From Aliagarivorans marinus DSM 23064 (GTDB lineage: Bacteria; Pseudomonadota; Gammaproteobacteria; Enterobacterales; Celerinatantimonadaceae): DNA of 64,000 bases. Below are positions 54,835 to 63,995 of this stretch, one piece after another (positions within the stretch are counted from its first letter, which is position 1; each line of letters starts with the position of its first letter). The position numbers and the translations under genes are program-made. The notes below the pieces were generated by a model. It saw only the letters and a list, made by a program, of their open reading frames with translations, was not told the DNA's origin and ran no database searches. The stretch covers positions 62,001-126,000 of the forward strand of contig NZ_AUBY01000017.1 of NCBI RefSeq assembly GCF_000429485.1. The letters run 5' to 3'.

Positions 54835-55713
54835 ATGAGTAAAGTACTTACTGATTTGCTTGAGCTTTTAAGCTTGGAGCAGATAGAACAAGGACTGTAT
54901 CGCGGTCAAACTCAAGACTTAGGCTTTGGTGCGGTGTTTGGTGGTCAGGTGATGGGGCAGGCGCTTTCAGCGGCTAAGCAAACCGTCGATGAAGACCGCC
55001 AAGTGCATTCTTTGCACTCTTACTTTCTGCGTCCCGGGGATGTTGCTCACCCCATCGTTTACGACGTTGAGAAGATCCGTGATGGCCAGAGCGTGTCAAC
55101 GCGTCGTATCAAGGCGATTCAGCATGGCAAGCCCATCTTCTATATGACCGCCTCGTTCCAGGAAGTTCATCAAGGTCTGGAACATCAGATGGAGATGCCT
55201 GAGGTTGCCGGCCCCGATGAGCTACAGTCTGAGCAAGAGTACGCCTTCCAATTGCGCGAGTTTATTCCCGAATCAGTGCGCGATAAGTTCATCTGCGATA
55301 AGCCGCTGGAGATGCGTCCGGTGGAGTTTATCAACCCGATTAAACCGGAAGTGACCGAAGCTAAGCGCTGCGTGTGGTTTAAAGCCAATGGCCAGATGCC
55401 GGACGATCCGCGGATCCACCGCTACCTGCTGGCCTATGCGTCTGACTTTAACTTCCTGCCAACTGCACTGCAGCCCCATGGTCGCTCGTTTATCGAGCCG
55501 AATATGCAAGTGGCGACCATCGACCACAGCATGTGGTTCCACCATCCCTTCCGCCTCGATGAGTGGCTGCTATACGTGGTAGATAGCCCAGTGGCCTCGC
55601 AAGGGCGTGGCTTGGTGCGCGGTCAGTTCTTCACCCAAGACGGGAAGCTGGTGGCATCTACTGCTCAAGAGGGTTTGGTGCGAGAGCGTCAGCCTAAAAA
55701 AGCGGATAAGTGA
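54835..55713 (+). CDS. tesB: Acyl-CoA thioesterase II
   Basis: Double hot-dog thioesterase hydrolysing medium- and long-chain acyl-CoA. 292 residues; [10 protein letters not shown] (~33-42), [12 protein letters not shown] (~58), the second-domain [16 protein letters not shown] (catalytic Asp), [13 protein letters not shown] (Thr/Ser) and STAQEGLVR (Gln) make up the TesB active site. Ribosome-binding site is weak. Followed by a bidirectional terminator. Confidence 0.95.
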   Translation: MSKVLTDLLELLSLEQIEQGLYRGQTQDLGFGAVFGGQVMGQALSAAKQTVDEDRQVHSLHSYFLRPGDVAHPIVYDVEKIRDGQSVSTRRIKAIQHGKPIFYMTASFQEVHQGLEHQMEMPEVAGPDELQSEQEYAFQLREFIPESVRDKFICDKPLEMRPVEFINPIKPEVTEAKRCVWFKANGQMPDDPRIHRYLLAYASDFNFLPTALQPHGRSFIEPNMQVATIDHSMWFHHPFRLDEWLLYVVDSPVASQGRGLVRGQFFTQDGKLVASTAQEGLVRERQPKKADK

Positions 55714-55749
55714 TAAAAGGACTTGGGGCTGCGCAACGCGCCCCAAACT

Positions 55750-55780
55750 AAAAAAGGCAAGCCATCGGCTTGCCTTTTTG
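55750..55780. terminator. Bidirectional terminator between tesB and grcA
   Basis: AAAAAGGCAAGCC, loop ATC, and GGCTTGCCTTTTT are exact complements (13 bp including the A/T flanks). Confidence 0.9.
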
Positions 55781-55807
55781 ACTTCTAGCGCCAGCTAAAA
55801 GTAGATA

Positions 55808-56188
55808 TTACAGAGACTCGGTAAAGGTACGAGCGATAACGTCGCGTTGCTGCTCAGGAGTCAGAGAGTTAAAGCGTACTGCGTAACCAGATACACGAAT
55901 GGTCAGCTGTGGGTACATTTCTGGGTGCTTAACTGCATCTTCCAGAGTCTCACGCTGCAGCACGTTTACGTTCAGGTGTTGACCACCTTCTTGCAGAGGC
56001 TGAGCTGAAACTGGCACTTCACGGTACTCGATAGCACCCAGTTCATTCAGGGCTACAACCTGATCTTCAGCGTAAGCTTCATCCTTCACACACAGGCAGC
56101 GAGCCTGTTCGTTTTGTTCGTCCAGCAGCCAGAATGAACCCAGCAGCGCATTGTTGTCAGCTTTAGTGATTTGAATACCAGTAGTCAT
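55808..56188 (-). CDS. grcA: Autonomous glycyl radical cofactor GrcA
   Basis: 126-residue stand-alone glycyl-radical domain that restores pyruvate formate-lyase activity after oxygenolytic cleavage. The C-terminal [24 protein letters not shown] region contains the radical glycine (Gly 101). The N-terminal half is the YfiD-specific part. The upstream region has two FNR-type sites, fitting induction at low oxygen. The partner pflB is not in the window. Confidence 0.95.
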   Translation of the reverse strand: MTTGIQITKADNNALLGSFWLLDEQNEQARCLCVKDEAYAEDQVVALNELGAIEYREVPVSAQPLQEGGQHLNVNVLQRETLEDAVKHPEMYPQLTIRVSGYAVRFNSLTPEQQRDVIARTFTESL

Positions 56189-56282
56189 AACGCACCTCTA
56201 TGTGTGTAATTAAATTACAGAACGACCGTAACAAGTCAGTAATATTTCCGTAGGCTTCGCCTTTAGTGAAACTATACTACAA

Positions 56283-56296
56283 TTGACCTTAATCAA
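56283..56296. promoter_or_regulatory. Proximal FNR site of grcA
   Basis: TTGAC-CTTA-ATCAA matches the FNR consensus except one base; centre at 56289.5, 101 bases before the grcA start codon. Confidence 0.65.
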
Positions 56297-56332
56297 AAAA
56301 GGGTTTTCTTTAAGTTTTTTTCGAAAGCTAAA

Positions 56333-56346
56333 TTGATATGCGTCAA
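56333..56346. promoter_or_regulatory. Distal FNR site of grcA
   Basis: TTGAT-ATGC-GTCAA has one mismatch to the FNR consensus; centre 50 bp upstream of the proximal site. E. coli yfiD has two FNR sites 53 bp apart, used for microaerobic induction. The remaining sequence to 56581 shows no gene. Confidence 0.6.
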
Positions 56347-56581
56347 CCCCGCTATAGCAGCCGATACTTCTTTTGTTGCTGTCTGTTACGGGATCGGGGA
56401 AGATAAGTGATTGTGATGTTAATTTATGGTTGCCGGTGGCCAAGTGGGTGTTTTCATTAGGAAAACCGAGTTTTGCAAGGTGCATCATAGACCGATGCCA
56501 GCCGTGGCGCGTAGACTAAGTGGCCAAGTATCTTGAGAACGCTTGGGCAAAGTCGTCTCGGGTTACATATAGGGAGAGCCA

Positions 56582-57139
56582 ATGATTAAGAGTCTTCAAC
56601 AGGATCACCAGAATATCGCGAAGCTGCTTAAGGTACTCGAGCATAAGCTAGAGCTGATCCGCTCAGAGAAAGCCGTTAAGTACAAGCTGCTGGATGACAT
56701 CGTGACCTACCTGCACGATTACGCCGACAAGTTCCACCACCCCAAAGAGGATATGATCTACGACTACTACGTGAAGTATCGTGTGGTCGAGGATGACCTG
56801 TCAGGCAAGCTAAAGGTTCAACATGAGGAGCTCAAAGAGTTAACCGAAGAGCTGCAAGGTGCGCTTGAGCTAATTTTACTTGATGCAGTGGTGCCACTGG
56901 ATCAGTTCAGCGACCGCCTGGAAGCCTATATTCAGGCGCAGTGGGAACACCTTAACTACGAAGAGGAAGTGGTCTTTCCTGCCTTGCTGCGCCATTTGAC
57001 TGCCGATGACTGGCGGGCGATTGAACAAGGCTGGGAGCATGGCCGTGGCGGCGATGAGGATCCGCTGTTCGGGCATCAGGTTAAGGAGCAGTACCACGCA
57101 CTGGCCGAGCGTATCCGTTTATCGGAAAGTGCCAGCTAA
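56582..57139 (+). CDS. Hemerythrin/HHE domain protein
   Basis: 185 residues forming a four-helix hemerythrin-like bundle with the expected metal ligands: DHQNI (His ~9), HDYADKFHHPKED (His/Glu ~46-57), QHEELKEL (~80), and QWEHLNYEEEVVFP (His/Glu ~120-126). Such proteins bind a di-iron centre and are linked to oxygen/NO sensing or iron-sulfur repair. AGGGAGAG precedes the ATG. Divergent from grcA, both possibly responding to oxygen, which is inference. Substrate or partner unknown. Confidence 0.85.
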   Translation: MIKSLQQDHQNIAKLLKVLEHKLELIRSEKAVKYKLLDDIVTYLHDYADKFHHPKEDMIYDYYVKYRVVEDDLSGKLKVQHEELKELTEELQGALELILLDAVVPLDQFSDRLEAYIQAQWEHLNYEEEVVFPALLRHLTADDWRAIEQGWEHGRGGDEDPLFGHQVKEQYHALAERIRLSESAS

Positions 57140-57155
57140 GCGATTGAAGAATAAT

Positions 57156-57186
57156 AAAAAAGCCGGCTTGCGCCGGCTTTTTTATT
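57156..57186. terminator. Bidirectional terminator between hemerythrin-like gene and DUF3545 gene
   Basis: AAAAAAGCCGGC, loop TTGC, GCCGGCTTTTTT. Confidence 0.88.
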
Positions 57187-57353
57187 TAGTATTCGTACTC
57201 GTCACTGAGGACAAAGCTACTGTCGATGGATTCCAATTCGCGTTTCAGTTTGATTTTGTCTTTAATGGCCTCAATTTCGCGCCATTTGCGCTTTTTGTTT
57301 GAACGAGTGGTCTTCTGGTTGCTTTCAACATTATCCAAGTCTAGCCTGTCCAT
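57186..57353 (-). CDS. Small DUF3545 family protein
   Basis: 55-residue open frame with a very good AAGGAGAG ribosome-binding site before ATG 57353. The product begins MDRLDLDNVE and contains KKRKWREIEAIKDKIKLKRE, a strongly basic helix that I recognise as the core of the DUF3545 family found in Vibrio, Shewanella and relatives. Function is unknown. The acidic C-terminus (DEYEY) ends at the shared terminator. Confidence 0.72.
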   Translation of the reverse strand: MDRLDLDNVESNQKTTRSNKKRKWREIEAIKDKIKLKRELESIDSSFVLSDEYEY

Positions 57354-57739
57354 GGTTCTCTCCTTGCACGTTGTTGCAGTTAGATAATTACCATATGCCT
57401 ACGAAAAATAAAACAGCTTTGTTGCATTCACGTTACCAAAACGGCGCGAATTCTATTTTTTGTGAGTGATTTCTAGAATCAGAACTTTACTTGGGATCTG
57501 GTTGCTTGAGTGGGATTAACTATTGCTAATTGGCGGTTTTGCCAATAATTTGATTGAAATTTCAGTAGCTATTGCGCCCGCTAAAGTGCTTTGTCTGGCT
57601 GGTGGGCGCTTAGCACTAAGCAAGCTGCTCGTTTGCGTTCGGAGCGCTTACCGCTGAAGGCCAGTGAGGCGCTCCCAACACTGCACAATGAAAAAGGGCT
57701 AAGCAGACGAGAAGGGAAAAGGGCTAACAAGCGCAGGCC
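57354..57739. other. Intergenic region with a long hairpin
   Basis: About 385 bases without a convincing gene, holding the promoter of the DUF3545 gene and the downstream end of the ruvX operon. A hairpin lies at 57641-57675: GGAGCGC pairs with GCGCTCC and an inner CGCTG with CAGTG. An 11-base sequence AAAAGGGCTAA occurs twice (near 57690 and 57717). Could be part of an unnamed RNA or a terminator without T-run. Confidence 0.4.
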
Positions 57740-58171
57740 TTACTGGTACTGAGCGTTAAACCAGCTCTCGACTATCAACACCGCGGATACGCTATCTACC
57801 GCACCTTTGTCTAGGGCGCGATAGCCGCCTAGCTCGAACAGGCGCTCTTTGGCGTCGACGGTGGTCAGGCGCTCATCTTGCAGCTCGATGGGGTAGCCGA
57901 AACGGCCGTTTAAGCGATTAGCAAAACGTTTAGCGCGTTGGGTGACCTCTTGCTCGGTGCCATCCATATTCAGTGGCAGGCCGATCACCAGCAGGTCAGG
58001 TTGCCATTTATCGAGTAGTTGCTCGACCAATTGCCAGGAAGGTGCGCCATCTTGCGCTTTAAGTGCCGCCAAAGGCTGCGCAGTACCGCTGACTTCATTC
58101 CCCACGGCCACACCGATACTAGTGGTGCCGAAATCAAAGCCGATGACTTGGCGGTGTCCTTTCTGCGCCAT
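57740..58171 (-). CDS. ruvX: Holliday junction resolvase-like protein RuvX/YqgF
   Basis: RNase H-fold nuclease implicated in 16S rRNA 5' processing; 143 residues. N-terminal [17 protein letters not shown] holds the first catalytic Asp, with [18 protein letters not shown] (~69-86) and LQDERLTT (~103-110) providing further conserved parts and [12 protein letters not shown] at the end. ATG 58171 overlaps the yqgE stop by one base (TAATG), so the longer frame upstream is rejected. Part of rsmE-gshB-yqgE-ruvX. Confidence 0.94.
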   Translation of the reverse strand: MAQKGHRQVIGFDFGTTSIGVAVGNEVSGTAQPLAALKAQDGAPSWQLVEQLLDKWQPDLLVIGLPLNMDGTEQEVTQRAKRFANRLNGRFGYPIELQDERLTTVDAKERLFELGGYRALDKGAVDSVSAVLIVESWFNAQYQ

Positions 58172-58743
58172 TATGCGTGCCCCGCATCGCTGGAGAGCTG
58201 CCAGATATCGATACCCAGATGCTTGGCGGCTGCCTCCCAGCGCTGGTGGCTTGGCACATCGAAGATAATATCGGTGGTGGCTGGCAAGGTGAGCCATGAG
58301 TTATCGGCAATCTCTTGCTCCAGCTGGCCGGCGCCCCAACCGGCATAGCCGAGGGTGACCAAGTAGTCATTGGGCTCAGAGCCGGTACCGAGGGTCTCCA
58401 GCACATCTTTTGAGGTGGTGATCATCAGCTCAGAGCTTAGCTGCATGCTGGAGTTAAAGCCGGGCTTGGGGGAGTGCAATACAAAGCCGCGCTCGCGTGC
58501 CATTGGGCCACCTTGGTAGACTGGCTTGTCGAGTGAGTCGCGTTCGTCTTCTTCAGCCTCTTGGTGTTCGGGCAGCTCGATTTGCTCAAGCAGCCCTTCC
58601 ACAGAAAGGTCGACCGGAATATTGATCACCAGCCCCATGGCGCCTTCATCGTTGTGCTCACAGACGTAGACAACTGAGCGCTTGAAGTAAGGGTCACTGA
58701 GACCCGGCATCGCTAGTAAGAACTGGTTTTGCAATGATTCCAT
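58171..58743 (-). CDS. yqgE: YqgE/AlgH family protein
   Basis: 190-residue cytoplasmic protein of the YqgE/AlgH (DUF179) family. Hallmarks: [25 protein letters not shown] at the N-terminus, [10 protein letters not shown] (~34), [16 protein letters not shown] (~74) and [21 protein letters not shown] (~131). Biochemical role undefined. Lies between gshB (26 bases upstream) and ruvX (overlap) as in most gammaproteobacteria. Confidence 0.94.
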   Translation of the reverse strand: MESLQNQFLLAMPGLSDPYFKRSVVYVCEHNDEGAMGLVINIPVDLSVEGLLEQIELPEHQEAEEDERDSLDKPVYQGGPMARERGFVLHSPKPGFNSSMQLSSELMITTSKDVLETLGTGSEPNDYLVTLGYAGWGAGQLEQEIADNSWLTLPATTDIIFDVPSHQRWEAAAKHLGIDIWQLSSDAGHA

Positions 58744-58769
58744 AGTCGACTCGCTCTCAAGAAAAGGTG

Positions 58770-59726
58770 TTAGCGAACTGCTGCCAAACGGGTCTCGATG
58801 GCATCCATCAGCTTATCGGTAATCGAGATATCGAAGGCCGCTTCAATCTCACGAATACAGGTTGGGCTGGTTACATTGATCTCTGTAACCTTATCACCGA
58901 TTACGTCGAGCCCCACGAATACCAAGCCTTTTTCCTTCAGTTTAGGGCCAATTGCGCGAGCAATCTCCCAGTCTGAATCAGAAAGCGGCTGGGCAACCCC
59001 TCGGCCACCGGCGGCAAGGTTACCGCGGGTTTCACCTTGGGCTGGAATACGGGCCAGGCAGTAGGGCATTGGCTCGCCGTCGACGATCAGGATGCGCTTA
59101 TCACCGGCTTTAATCTCCGGCATAAACTCCTGTGCCATACAGTAGCGCTGACCATGGTCGGTCAGGGTTTCCATCACCACGCCTACGTTCGGATCATCGG
59201 CTTTTAGGCGGAAGATCGACGCGCCACCCATGCCATCGAGCGGCTTCATGATCACATCGCCCTGCTGCTTGTGGAACGCACGCAGGCGGGTTTGGTCGCG
59301 GGATACCAGGGTTTTTGGGGTGAACTCAGCAAACCACGCGGTGAACAGCTTTTCGTTAGCATCGCGCAGGCTTTGTGGCTTGTTGATAATTAGCGTGCCT
59401 TCGCTTTCCGCGCGCTCTAGCAAATATGTGGCGTAGATGTACTCGGTGTCGAATGGGGGATCTTTACGCATCAGGATGACGTCCAGATCCGCCAGCGGAT
59501 GGTCTTCTGCATCTTCCAGGCTGTACCAGTTGTCGGCATCTTGCTGCACGCTTAGGCGGCGCATACTGGCTGCTGCAGTACCTTGCTCCAGGTACAGGTC
59601 CTGCATTTCCATATAGAACAGCTCGTAGCCGCGCTCCTGAGCTTTTAGTAGCATCGCAAAGCTGGAATCTTTTTTAATGTTGATCTGGCTGATGGGGTCC
59701 ATCACGATGCCGAGTTTGATGCTCAT
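58770..59726 (-). CDS. gshB: Glutathione synthetase
   Basis: ATP-grasp enzyme joining gamma-glutamylcysteine and glycine. 318 residues from ATG 59726 ([21 protein letters not shown]), which overlaps the rsmE stop by one base. MKPLDGMGGASIFRL (~155), AQEFMPEIKAGDKRILIVDGEP (ATP-binding), RIPAQGETRGNLAAGGRG (~222) and EINVTSPTCIREIE (~279) are all family motifs. Confidence 0.96.
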   Translation of the reverse strand: MSIKLGIVMDPISQINIKKDSSFAMLLKAQERGYELFYMEMQDLYLEQGTAAASMRRLSVQQDADNWYSLEDAEDHPLADLDVILMRKDPPFDTEYIYATYLLERAESEGTLIINKPQSLRDANEKLFTAWFAEFTPKTLVSRDQTRLRAFHKQQGDVIMKPLDGMGGASIFRLKADDPNVGVVMETLTDHGQRYCMAQEFMPEIKAGDKRILIVDGEPMPYCLARIPAQGETRGNLAAGGRGVAQPLSDSDWEIARAIGPKLKEKGLVFVGLDVIGDKVTEINVTSPTCIREIEAAFDISITDKLMDAIETRLAAVR

Positions 59727-60457
59727 TATGCTAAATCTCCAAATTGGCACTGCAGTGCGGTAATAGCGGTTAGCGCCGCTGTCTCTGTTCTTAGTACCCG
59801 GGGCCCGAGCTGGGTTTCAATGAAGCCTTGTTCGGTGCATTTGGCGATCTCTTGCTCAGACAATCCGCCTTCTGGACCAATCAATAGCCGCACCCCTTGC
59901 TCCGGCTTGGGTAGGGTATGGATCTTATATTGGGCCCTTGGGTGTAAATTCAACTTCATCAGGCCATCTTGCTGCGAACTCCACTGTTCCAGCGATTGCA
60001 GCGGCATCACTTTGGGCACCACACTGCGGCCACATTGCTCGCAGGCGGAGATGGCGATCTTCTGCCATTGCTGCAGTTTTTTCTCGAAGCGTTCTTGATT
60101 GAGCTTTACCCCACAGCGCTCACTCGTCAGCGGAGTGATGGTGCTCACGCCCAGCTCCACCGACTTTTGGATGGTGAACTCCATTTTCTCGCCGCGTGAG
60201 ATAACCTGACCGAGGTGGATGTTGAGCGGCGATTCACTGTCATTGGCCAACTTGTCCAGTGTTTTCGCAACGACCCGTTTTTTCTCCACGGCGACCAGCT
60301 CCGCGGGATAGTTACAACCATCACCGTTGAATAGCTCAATCTGCTGCCCGGCACTCATTCGTAGCACCCGACCTATATGATTGGCAGCATCGGCGTCGAG
60401 CTCGATCTCAACGGCGGCATCGAGGGGAAGAGAATGGTAAATCCGTGGAACTCGCAT
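59726..60457 (-). CDS. rsmE: 16S rRNA m3U1498 methyltransferase
   Basis: SPOUT-class methyltransferase acting on U1498 of 16S rRNA in the 30S subunit. 243 residues: N-terminal PUA-like domain ([29 protein letters not shown]), then [17 protein letters not shown] (~117) and the knot with [14 protein letters not shown] (~191) and [16 protein letters not shown] (~217). First gene of the short rsmE-gshB-yqgE-ruvX unit; ribosome-binding site is poor. Confidence 0.95.
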   Translation of the reverse strand: MRVPRIYHSLPLDAAVEIELDADAANHIGRVLRMSAGQQIELFNGDGCNYPAELVAVEKKRVVAKTLDKLANDSESPLNIHLGQVISRGEKMEFTIQKSVELGVSTITPLTSERCGVKLNQERFEKKLQQWQKIAISACEQCGRSVVPKVMPLQSLEQWSSQQDGLMKLNLHPRAQYKIHTLPKPEQGVRLLIGPEGGLSEQEIAKCTEQGFIETQLGPRVLRTETAALTAITALQCQFGDLA

Positions 60458-60548
60458 GAAAGGGCGTCACTCTGCTGGCTGGGAGGGGCTGGATCATAGC
60501 TTACTCTACATCGAGTAAACAGCCCAATTGCGCGCATTTGGCCAGCGT

Positions 60549-61067
60549 TTAGCCATGCGGCTTGAGTAGCTCGCCGCAGCGCCGACACGCATACTGAGCA
60601 CCACGTAACACCTTGTTGTGGCGGCGGATCGACAGCTTATGCTGCTGGCAGCCGCAGCGGTAATCAAACTGCTGACCGCTCACCGAGCTCGTATCAAAGC
60701 TATGAGTGCGCTGCGGCGGGCAGTTAAATACCGTTTGCATCACCGCTTGCCACTGTTTGCCGTGGGGGGCGACCAGGCCGAACTCGGCATGGCAGATCAG
60801 ATGGGCGACTTCGTGGGGCACGGTTTGCGCTAAAAACTGTTCGGGTTGCTGTTGGTAGAAGTGCTGATTGAAACGCAGCCGCCAATGGCTACAGTTGGCG
60901 CTGCCTGCTACCTTGCTGCGCCTAGCAGACAGGACCACTTCGGGACGTGGATAGCTGCGTTTAAAGTAGGCTTCCGCCAACTGAAAGTAGTGCTCTACCT
61001 TTTCGTTAAGTTGGTCGTTAAGCTGGTCGTTAAGTTGAGCGTTAAGCTGCTGGGTTGATGGCGTCAT
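60549..61067 (-). CDS. sprT: SprT family zinc metalloprotease-like protein
   Basis: 172-residue SprT homologue. Zinc protease motif HEVAHLICHAEFG (~84-96), SHWRLRFNQHFY upstream, and a C-terminal zinc ribbon with Cys pairs CGC and CRRC (~138-163). The first ~25 residues contain four copies of Q-L-N-(D/A/E) encoded by 12-bp tandem repeats, so the true N-terminus is uncertain. Encoded between metK and rsmE. Function in bacteria is unclear. Confidence 0.9.
   Translation of the reverse strand: MTPSTQQLNAQLNDQLNDQLNEKVEHYFQLAEAYFKRSYPRPEVVLSARRSKVAGSANCSHWRLRFNQHFYQQQPEQFLAQTVPHEVAHLICHAEFGLVAPHGKQWQAVMQTVFNCPPQRTHSFDTSSVSGQQFDYRCGCQQHKLSIRRHNKVLRGAQYACRRCGELLKPHG
61002..61049. repeat. Four tandem 12-bp repeats in the sprT 5' end
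   Basis: Plus-strand units KTCGTTAAGYTG at 61002, 61014, 61026 and 61038 (the last begins AGC). They encode the repeated QLND of SprT and preserve the reading frame when copy number changes. Confidence 0.85.
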
Positions 61068-61086
61068 GAGTGCTTATCGTAAAACG

Positions 61087-61116
61087 AAAAAAGAGAAGGC
61101 GAACCTTCTCTTTTTA
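61087..61116 (-). terminator. Terminator of metK
   Basis: On either strand AAAAAGAGAAGG, loop CGAA, CCTTCTCTTTTT; it lies 45 bases after the metK stop codon. Confidence 0.85.
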
Positions 61117-61160
61117 ACCGCCTCTTTGAAACTAGAGCTGCGCTGCTGCGCAAAGGCGGA

Positions 61161-62312
61161 TTACAGACCTGCAGCGTCGCGTAGCGCGTCGGCTTTGTCG
61201 GTCTTCTCCCAAGGGAACTCTTCGCGACCGAAGTGACCGTAGGCTGCAGTAGGCTGGTAGATTGGGCGCTCCAGATCCAGCATTTGGATCAGGCCGTAAG
61301 GGCGCAGGTCGAAGAACTGACGCACCAGCTCAATCAGTTTGCTTTCTTCCAGTTTACCGGTACCGAAGGTCTCGATGCTGATAGAGGTTGGCTCGGCCAC
61401 ACCGATGGCGTAAGACACCTGAATCTCACAGCGATCAGCCAGGCCTGCTGCCACGATGTTCTTGGCAACGTAACGACCCGCATAAGCCGCACTGCGGTCT
61501 ACTTTCGATGGATCTTTACCTGAGAACGCACCGCCACCATGACGAGCCATGCCGCCATAGGTATCTACGATGATCTTACGACCAGTCAGACCACAGTCAC
61601 CCATTGGGCCACCGATAACGAAACGGCCGGTTGGGTTGATGAAGAAGTTAGTGTCTTTGTTTAGCCACTCAGTTGGTAGAACCGGCTTGATGATGGTTTC
61701 CATCACCGCTTCTTCCAGATCTTTCTGACCAATCGACTCATCGTGCTGGGTAGACAGTACCACTGCATCTACGCCAGTGATGATGCCGTTTTCGTAGGCA
61801 AAGGTGACCTGGCTTTTCGCATCTGGGCGCAACCAGTCCAGTTCGCCGCTCTTGCGTACTTCCGCTTGGCGCTGAACCAGGCGGTGGGCGTAGGTTATTG
61901 GTGCAGGCATCAGCACGTCGGTTTCGTTGCTGGCGTAGCCAAACATCAGGCCTTGGTCGCCGGCGCCTTGCGCGGCAGGGTCGGCACGGTCAACACCTTG
62001 GTTGATATCTGGGCTTTGCTTGCCCACAACGTTGAGTACGGCGCACGAGTCGGCGTCGAAGCCCATATCTGAGTGGGTGTAGCCGATTTCGCGAACGGTT
62101 TTACGGGCCAGCTCTTCAATATCAACCCAGGCTGAGGTGGTAATCTCACCGCCAACCATCACCATGCCGGTCTTTACGTAAGTCTCACAAGCTACGCGAG
62201 CCTTAGAATCTTGCTCCAAGATCGCATCAAGTACCGCATCAGAGATCTGATCGGCGATTTTATCCGGATGTCCCTCTGATACTGATTCAGAGGTGAATAA
62301 ATGAGTTGCCAT
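61161..62312 (-). CDS. metK: S-adenosylmethionine synthetase
   Basis: Makes SAM from methionine and ATP. 383 residues from ATG 62312 ([19 protein letters not shown]), the canonical start; the extra upstream codons would overlap the MetJ operator. [12 protein letters not shown] hexapeptide region (~114) and the P-loop-like [19 protein letters not shown] (~263) are complete. Regulated by MetJ according to the tandem met boxes upstream. Confidence 0.97.
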   Translation of the reverse strand: MATHLFTSESVSEGHPDKIADQISDAVLDAILEQDSKARVACETYVKTGMVMVGGEITTSAWVDIEELARKTVREIGYTHSDMGFDADSCAVLNVVGKQSPDINQGVDRADPAAQGAGDQGLMFGYASNETDVLMPAPITYAHRLVQRQAEVRKSGELDWLRPDAKSQVTFAYENGIITGVDAVVLSTQHDESIGQKDLEEAVMETIIKPVLPTEWLNKDTNFFINPTGRFVIGGPMGDCGLTGRKIIVDTYGGMARHGGGAFSGKDPSKVDRSAAYAGRYVAKNIVAAGLADRCEIQVSYAIGVAEPTSISIETFGTGKLEESKLIELVRQFFDLRPYGLIQMLDLERPIYQPTAAYGHFGREEFPWEKTDKADALRDAAGL

Positions 62313-62329
62313 GTTTTGGTCTCGCAAGT

Positions 62330-62369
62330 TGAAGTCTATACATATGGATGTCAATCCATCTGGACGGCT
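62330..62369 (-). promoter_or_regulatory. MetJ operator: five tandem met boxes
   Basis: Read on the minus strand as consecutive 8-mers: AGCCGTCC, AGATGGAT, TGACATCC, ATATGTAT, AGACTTCA, matching the met box AGACGTCT at 6, 5, 5, 5 and 6 of 8 positions. The array ends 17 bases before the metK ATG. Confidence 0.65.
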
Positions 62370-62465
62370 ATTCTAAAGAAGCACGTCGATGAAAGCTAGT
62401 GCTTAATTTAGTTTATTGCAGAGTTTTTCGCCGATTCTTGAGCTGCGTTTTATATCGCAGCCACA

Positions 62466-62491
62466 CAAGAAAACCCTTGAGTTATAAGGGT
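62466..62491 (-). terminator. Terminator of the ClC-family gene
   Basis: On the minus strand ACCCTT, loop, AAGGGT followed by TTTTCTTG; about 37 bases after the stop codon. Confidence 0.6.
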
Positions 62492-62527
62492 CTTATCGAG
62501 CTTGATGAGGTTTGAGAAAAGTTTGGC

Positions 62528-63823
62528 TTAACTGGCCGGCGGTGGCGGCAGGTTGGGCTTAGCGCGCAGCAGGTTCTTCCAATGCGGTACTTGATAGCCG
62601 GCGCGCTCCAGTTGCACATCGATAAGGCTGGGCGAGCGGAATAGATGCTGGGCAACCAAACTAGCACTTAAGCAGGCCAGTAGCATGGGCGCGACCATGC
62701 TCAGCTGCATGGTTTGCTCGGTGAGCAGCATAAAGGCGGCCCACGGGCAGCGGAACACCGCGCCAAACATCGCCGCCATACCCGCCACAATTAACACATC
62801 GTGGGCGGGGCTTAAGTTAAGCTGGCCAAGGATGGCGCCGGCGATGCCACCGATGACCAGCATCGGCCCAAGGCTGCCGCCGGGCAGTAGCATCGACAGG
62901 GCGGTGGCGGTTAACACCAAGCGGGCTAGCAGCCAGATCCACATCTGATCAACGCCGACCTCCCAAGTCAGCATTTCGTTGGGCGTCATTGCATCGAGAC
63001 CCAACCAGCTTGGCTCATACAGGCAGGCCAAACTGGTGATGGCAGCCGCTACGATTAGGCTGTAGCGACGCTGAAACCTGGGCGCCCAGCGTACTGCTGC
63101 CACCATGGTGACTGCCAGCATGCCGCAAAATGCGCCGAGTAGCAGAAACTGGCTTAGCTCAGGCCAGTTGTAGTCTTGCGGGCCGAGCGTCACCTTGAGC
63201 ATGCTGCCTCCAAACAGCTCGGAGAGGATGCTGGCGGAATAGGCGCTCAGTCCCACATAGACCATGGCGCGCCAGTTAAAGTGGCGCATTACCAGCTCAT
63301 AGGCCAGCACGGTGGCGGCGAGTGGGGCATTGAATAAGGCTGCCACCGCAGCGGCGGTGCCACAGGCAACGCTTAGGCGTTGGTGCTTTTCGCCGAGAAA
63401 ACCGAAGCGACTGAGGTGGCCGGCCAGGGCCGCCGCGATAAAACAGCTGGGGCCGACGATGCCTACGGCAAAGCCTCCCCATACCAGCAATAGCCCAACC
63501 ACGAACTGATAGGGCAAACCACCGAGTGGCAGCTTGCCACTGTGGTAGTGATAGGCGGCGATGGCAGGGGCAAATCCCACTTGGCGATGACGGGCAAACA
63601 GACGCTCGCAGAGGCTAACAAGCGCGATAGCCAGCCACGGCAAGATGACCGCCAGCCACGGGCTTTGCCAGTAACTATCGATATCCAAATGGGCAAGATA
63701 AGAGAACAGCAGGCACAAGCTGCCAGAGAACACACCAATAAACAGACTCACTGCAAACCGGCGACGACGCAGTGCAAAGCCCTGCCACCAGGTTTGGGGT
63801 TTAATTGGTGGAAAAATGCTCAT
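62528..63823 (-). CDS. ClC family chloride channel/transporter
   Basis: 431-residue polytopic ClC protein. Recognisable selectivity-filter segments: GIVGPSCFIAAALAGHLSR (~121-139, equivalent to GREGPTVQ), PGGSLGPMLVIGGIAG (equivalent to GGIFAP) and AAMFGAVFRCPWAAFMLLTEQT near the end. The position of the gating/proton glutamate of E. coli ClcA (the E of GREGP) is valine here (Val 123), so proton-coupled antiport is doubtful and a passive channel or altered-specificity transporter is possible. No CBS domains. Stands alone on the minus strand. Confidence 0.85.
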   Translation of the reverse strand: MSIFPPIKPQTWWQGFALRRRRFAVSLFIGVFSGSLCLLFSYLAHLDIDSYWQSPWLAVILPWLAIALVSLCERLFARHRQVGFAPAIAAYHYHSGKLPLGGLPYQFVVGLLLVWGGFAVGIVGPSCFIAAALAGHLSRFGFLGEKHQRLSVACGTAAAVAALFNAPLAATVLAYELVMRHFNWRAMVYVGLSAYSASILSELFGGSMLKVTLGPQDYNWPELSQFLLLGAFCGMLAVTMVAAVRWAPRFQRRYSLIVAAAITSLACLYEPSWLGLDAMTPNEMLTWEVGVDQMWIWLLARLVLTATALSMLLPGGSLGPMLVIGGIAGAILGQLNLSPAHDVLIVAGMAAMFGAVFRCPWAAFMLLTEQTMQLSMVAPMLLACLSASLVAQHLFRSPSLIDVQLERAGYQVPHWKNLLRAKPNLPPPPAS

Positions 63824-63995
63824 ATCGCTTTATTTTTACGAAAATTTAAACGCTTATCATGAATTTAGGTATATTCTGCGCACAATTTAGCGCGGCTCAG
63901 GCAAGAATAACTGTTCAAAGTCATTGAGTCGAATAGATGTCTTTGTGACAATACGCCGCGAAATCGCAAACTACTCACACAAGCAGGAGTGCATA

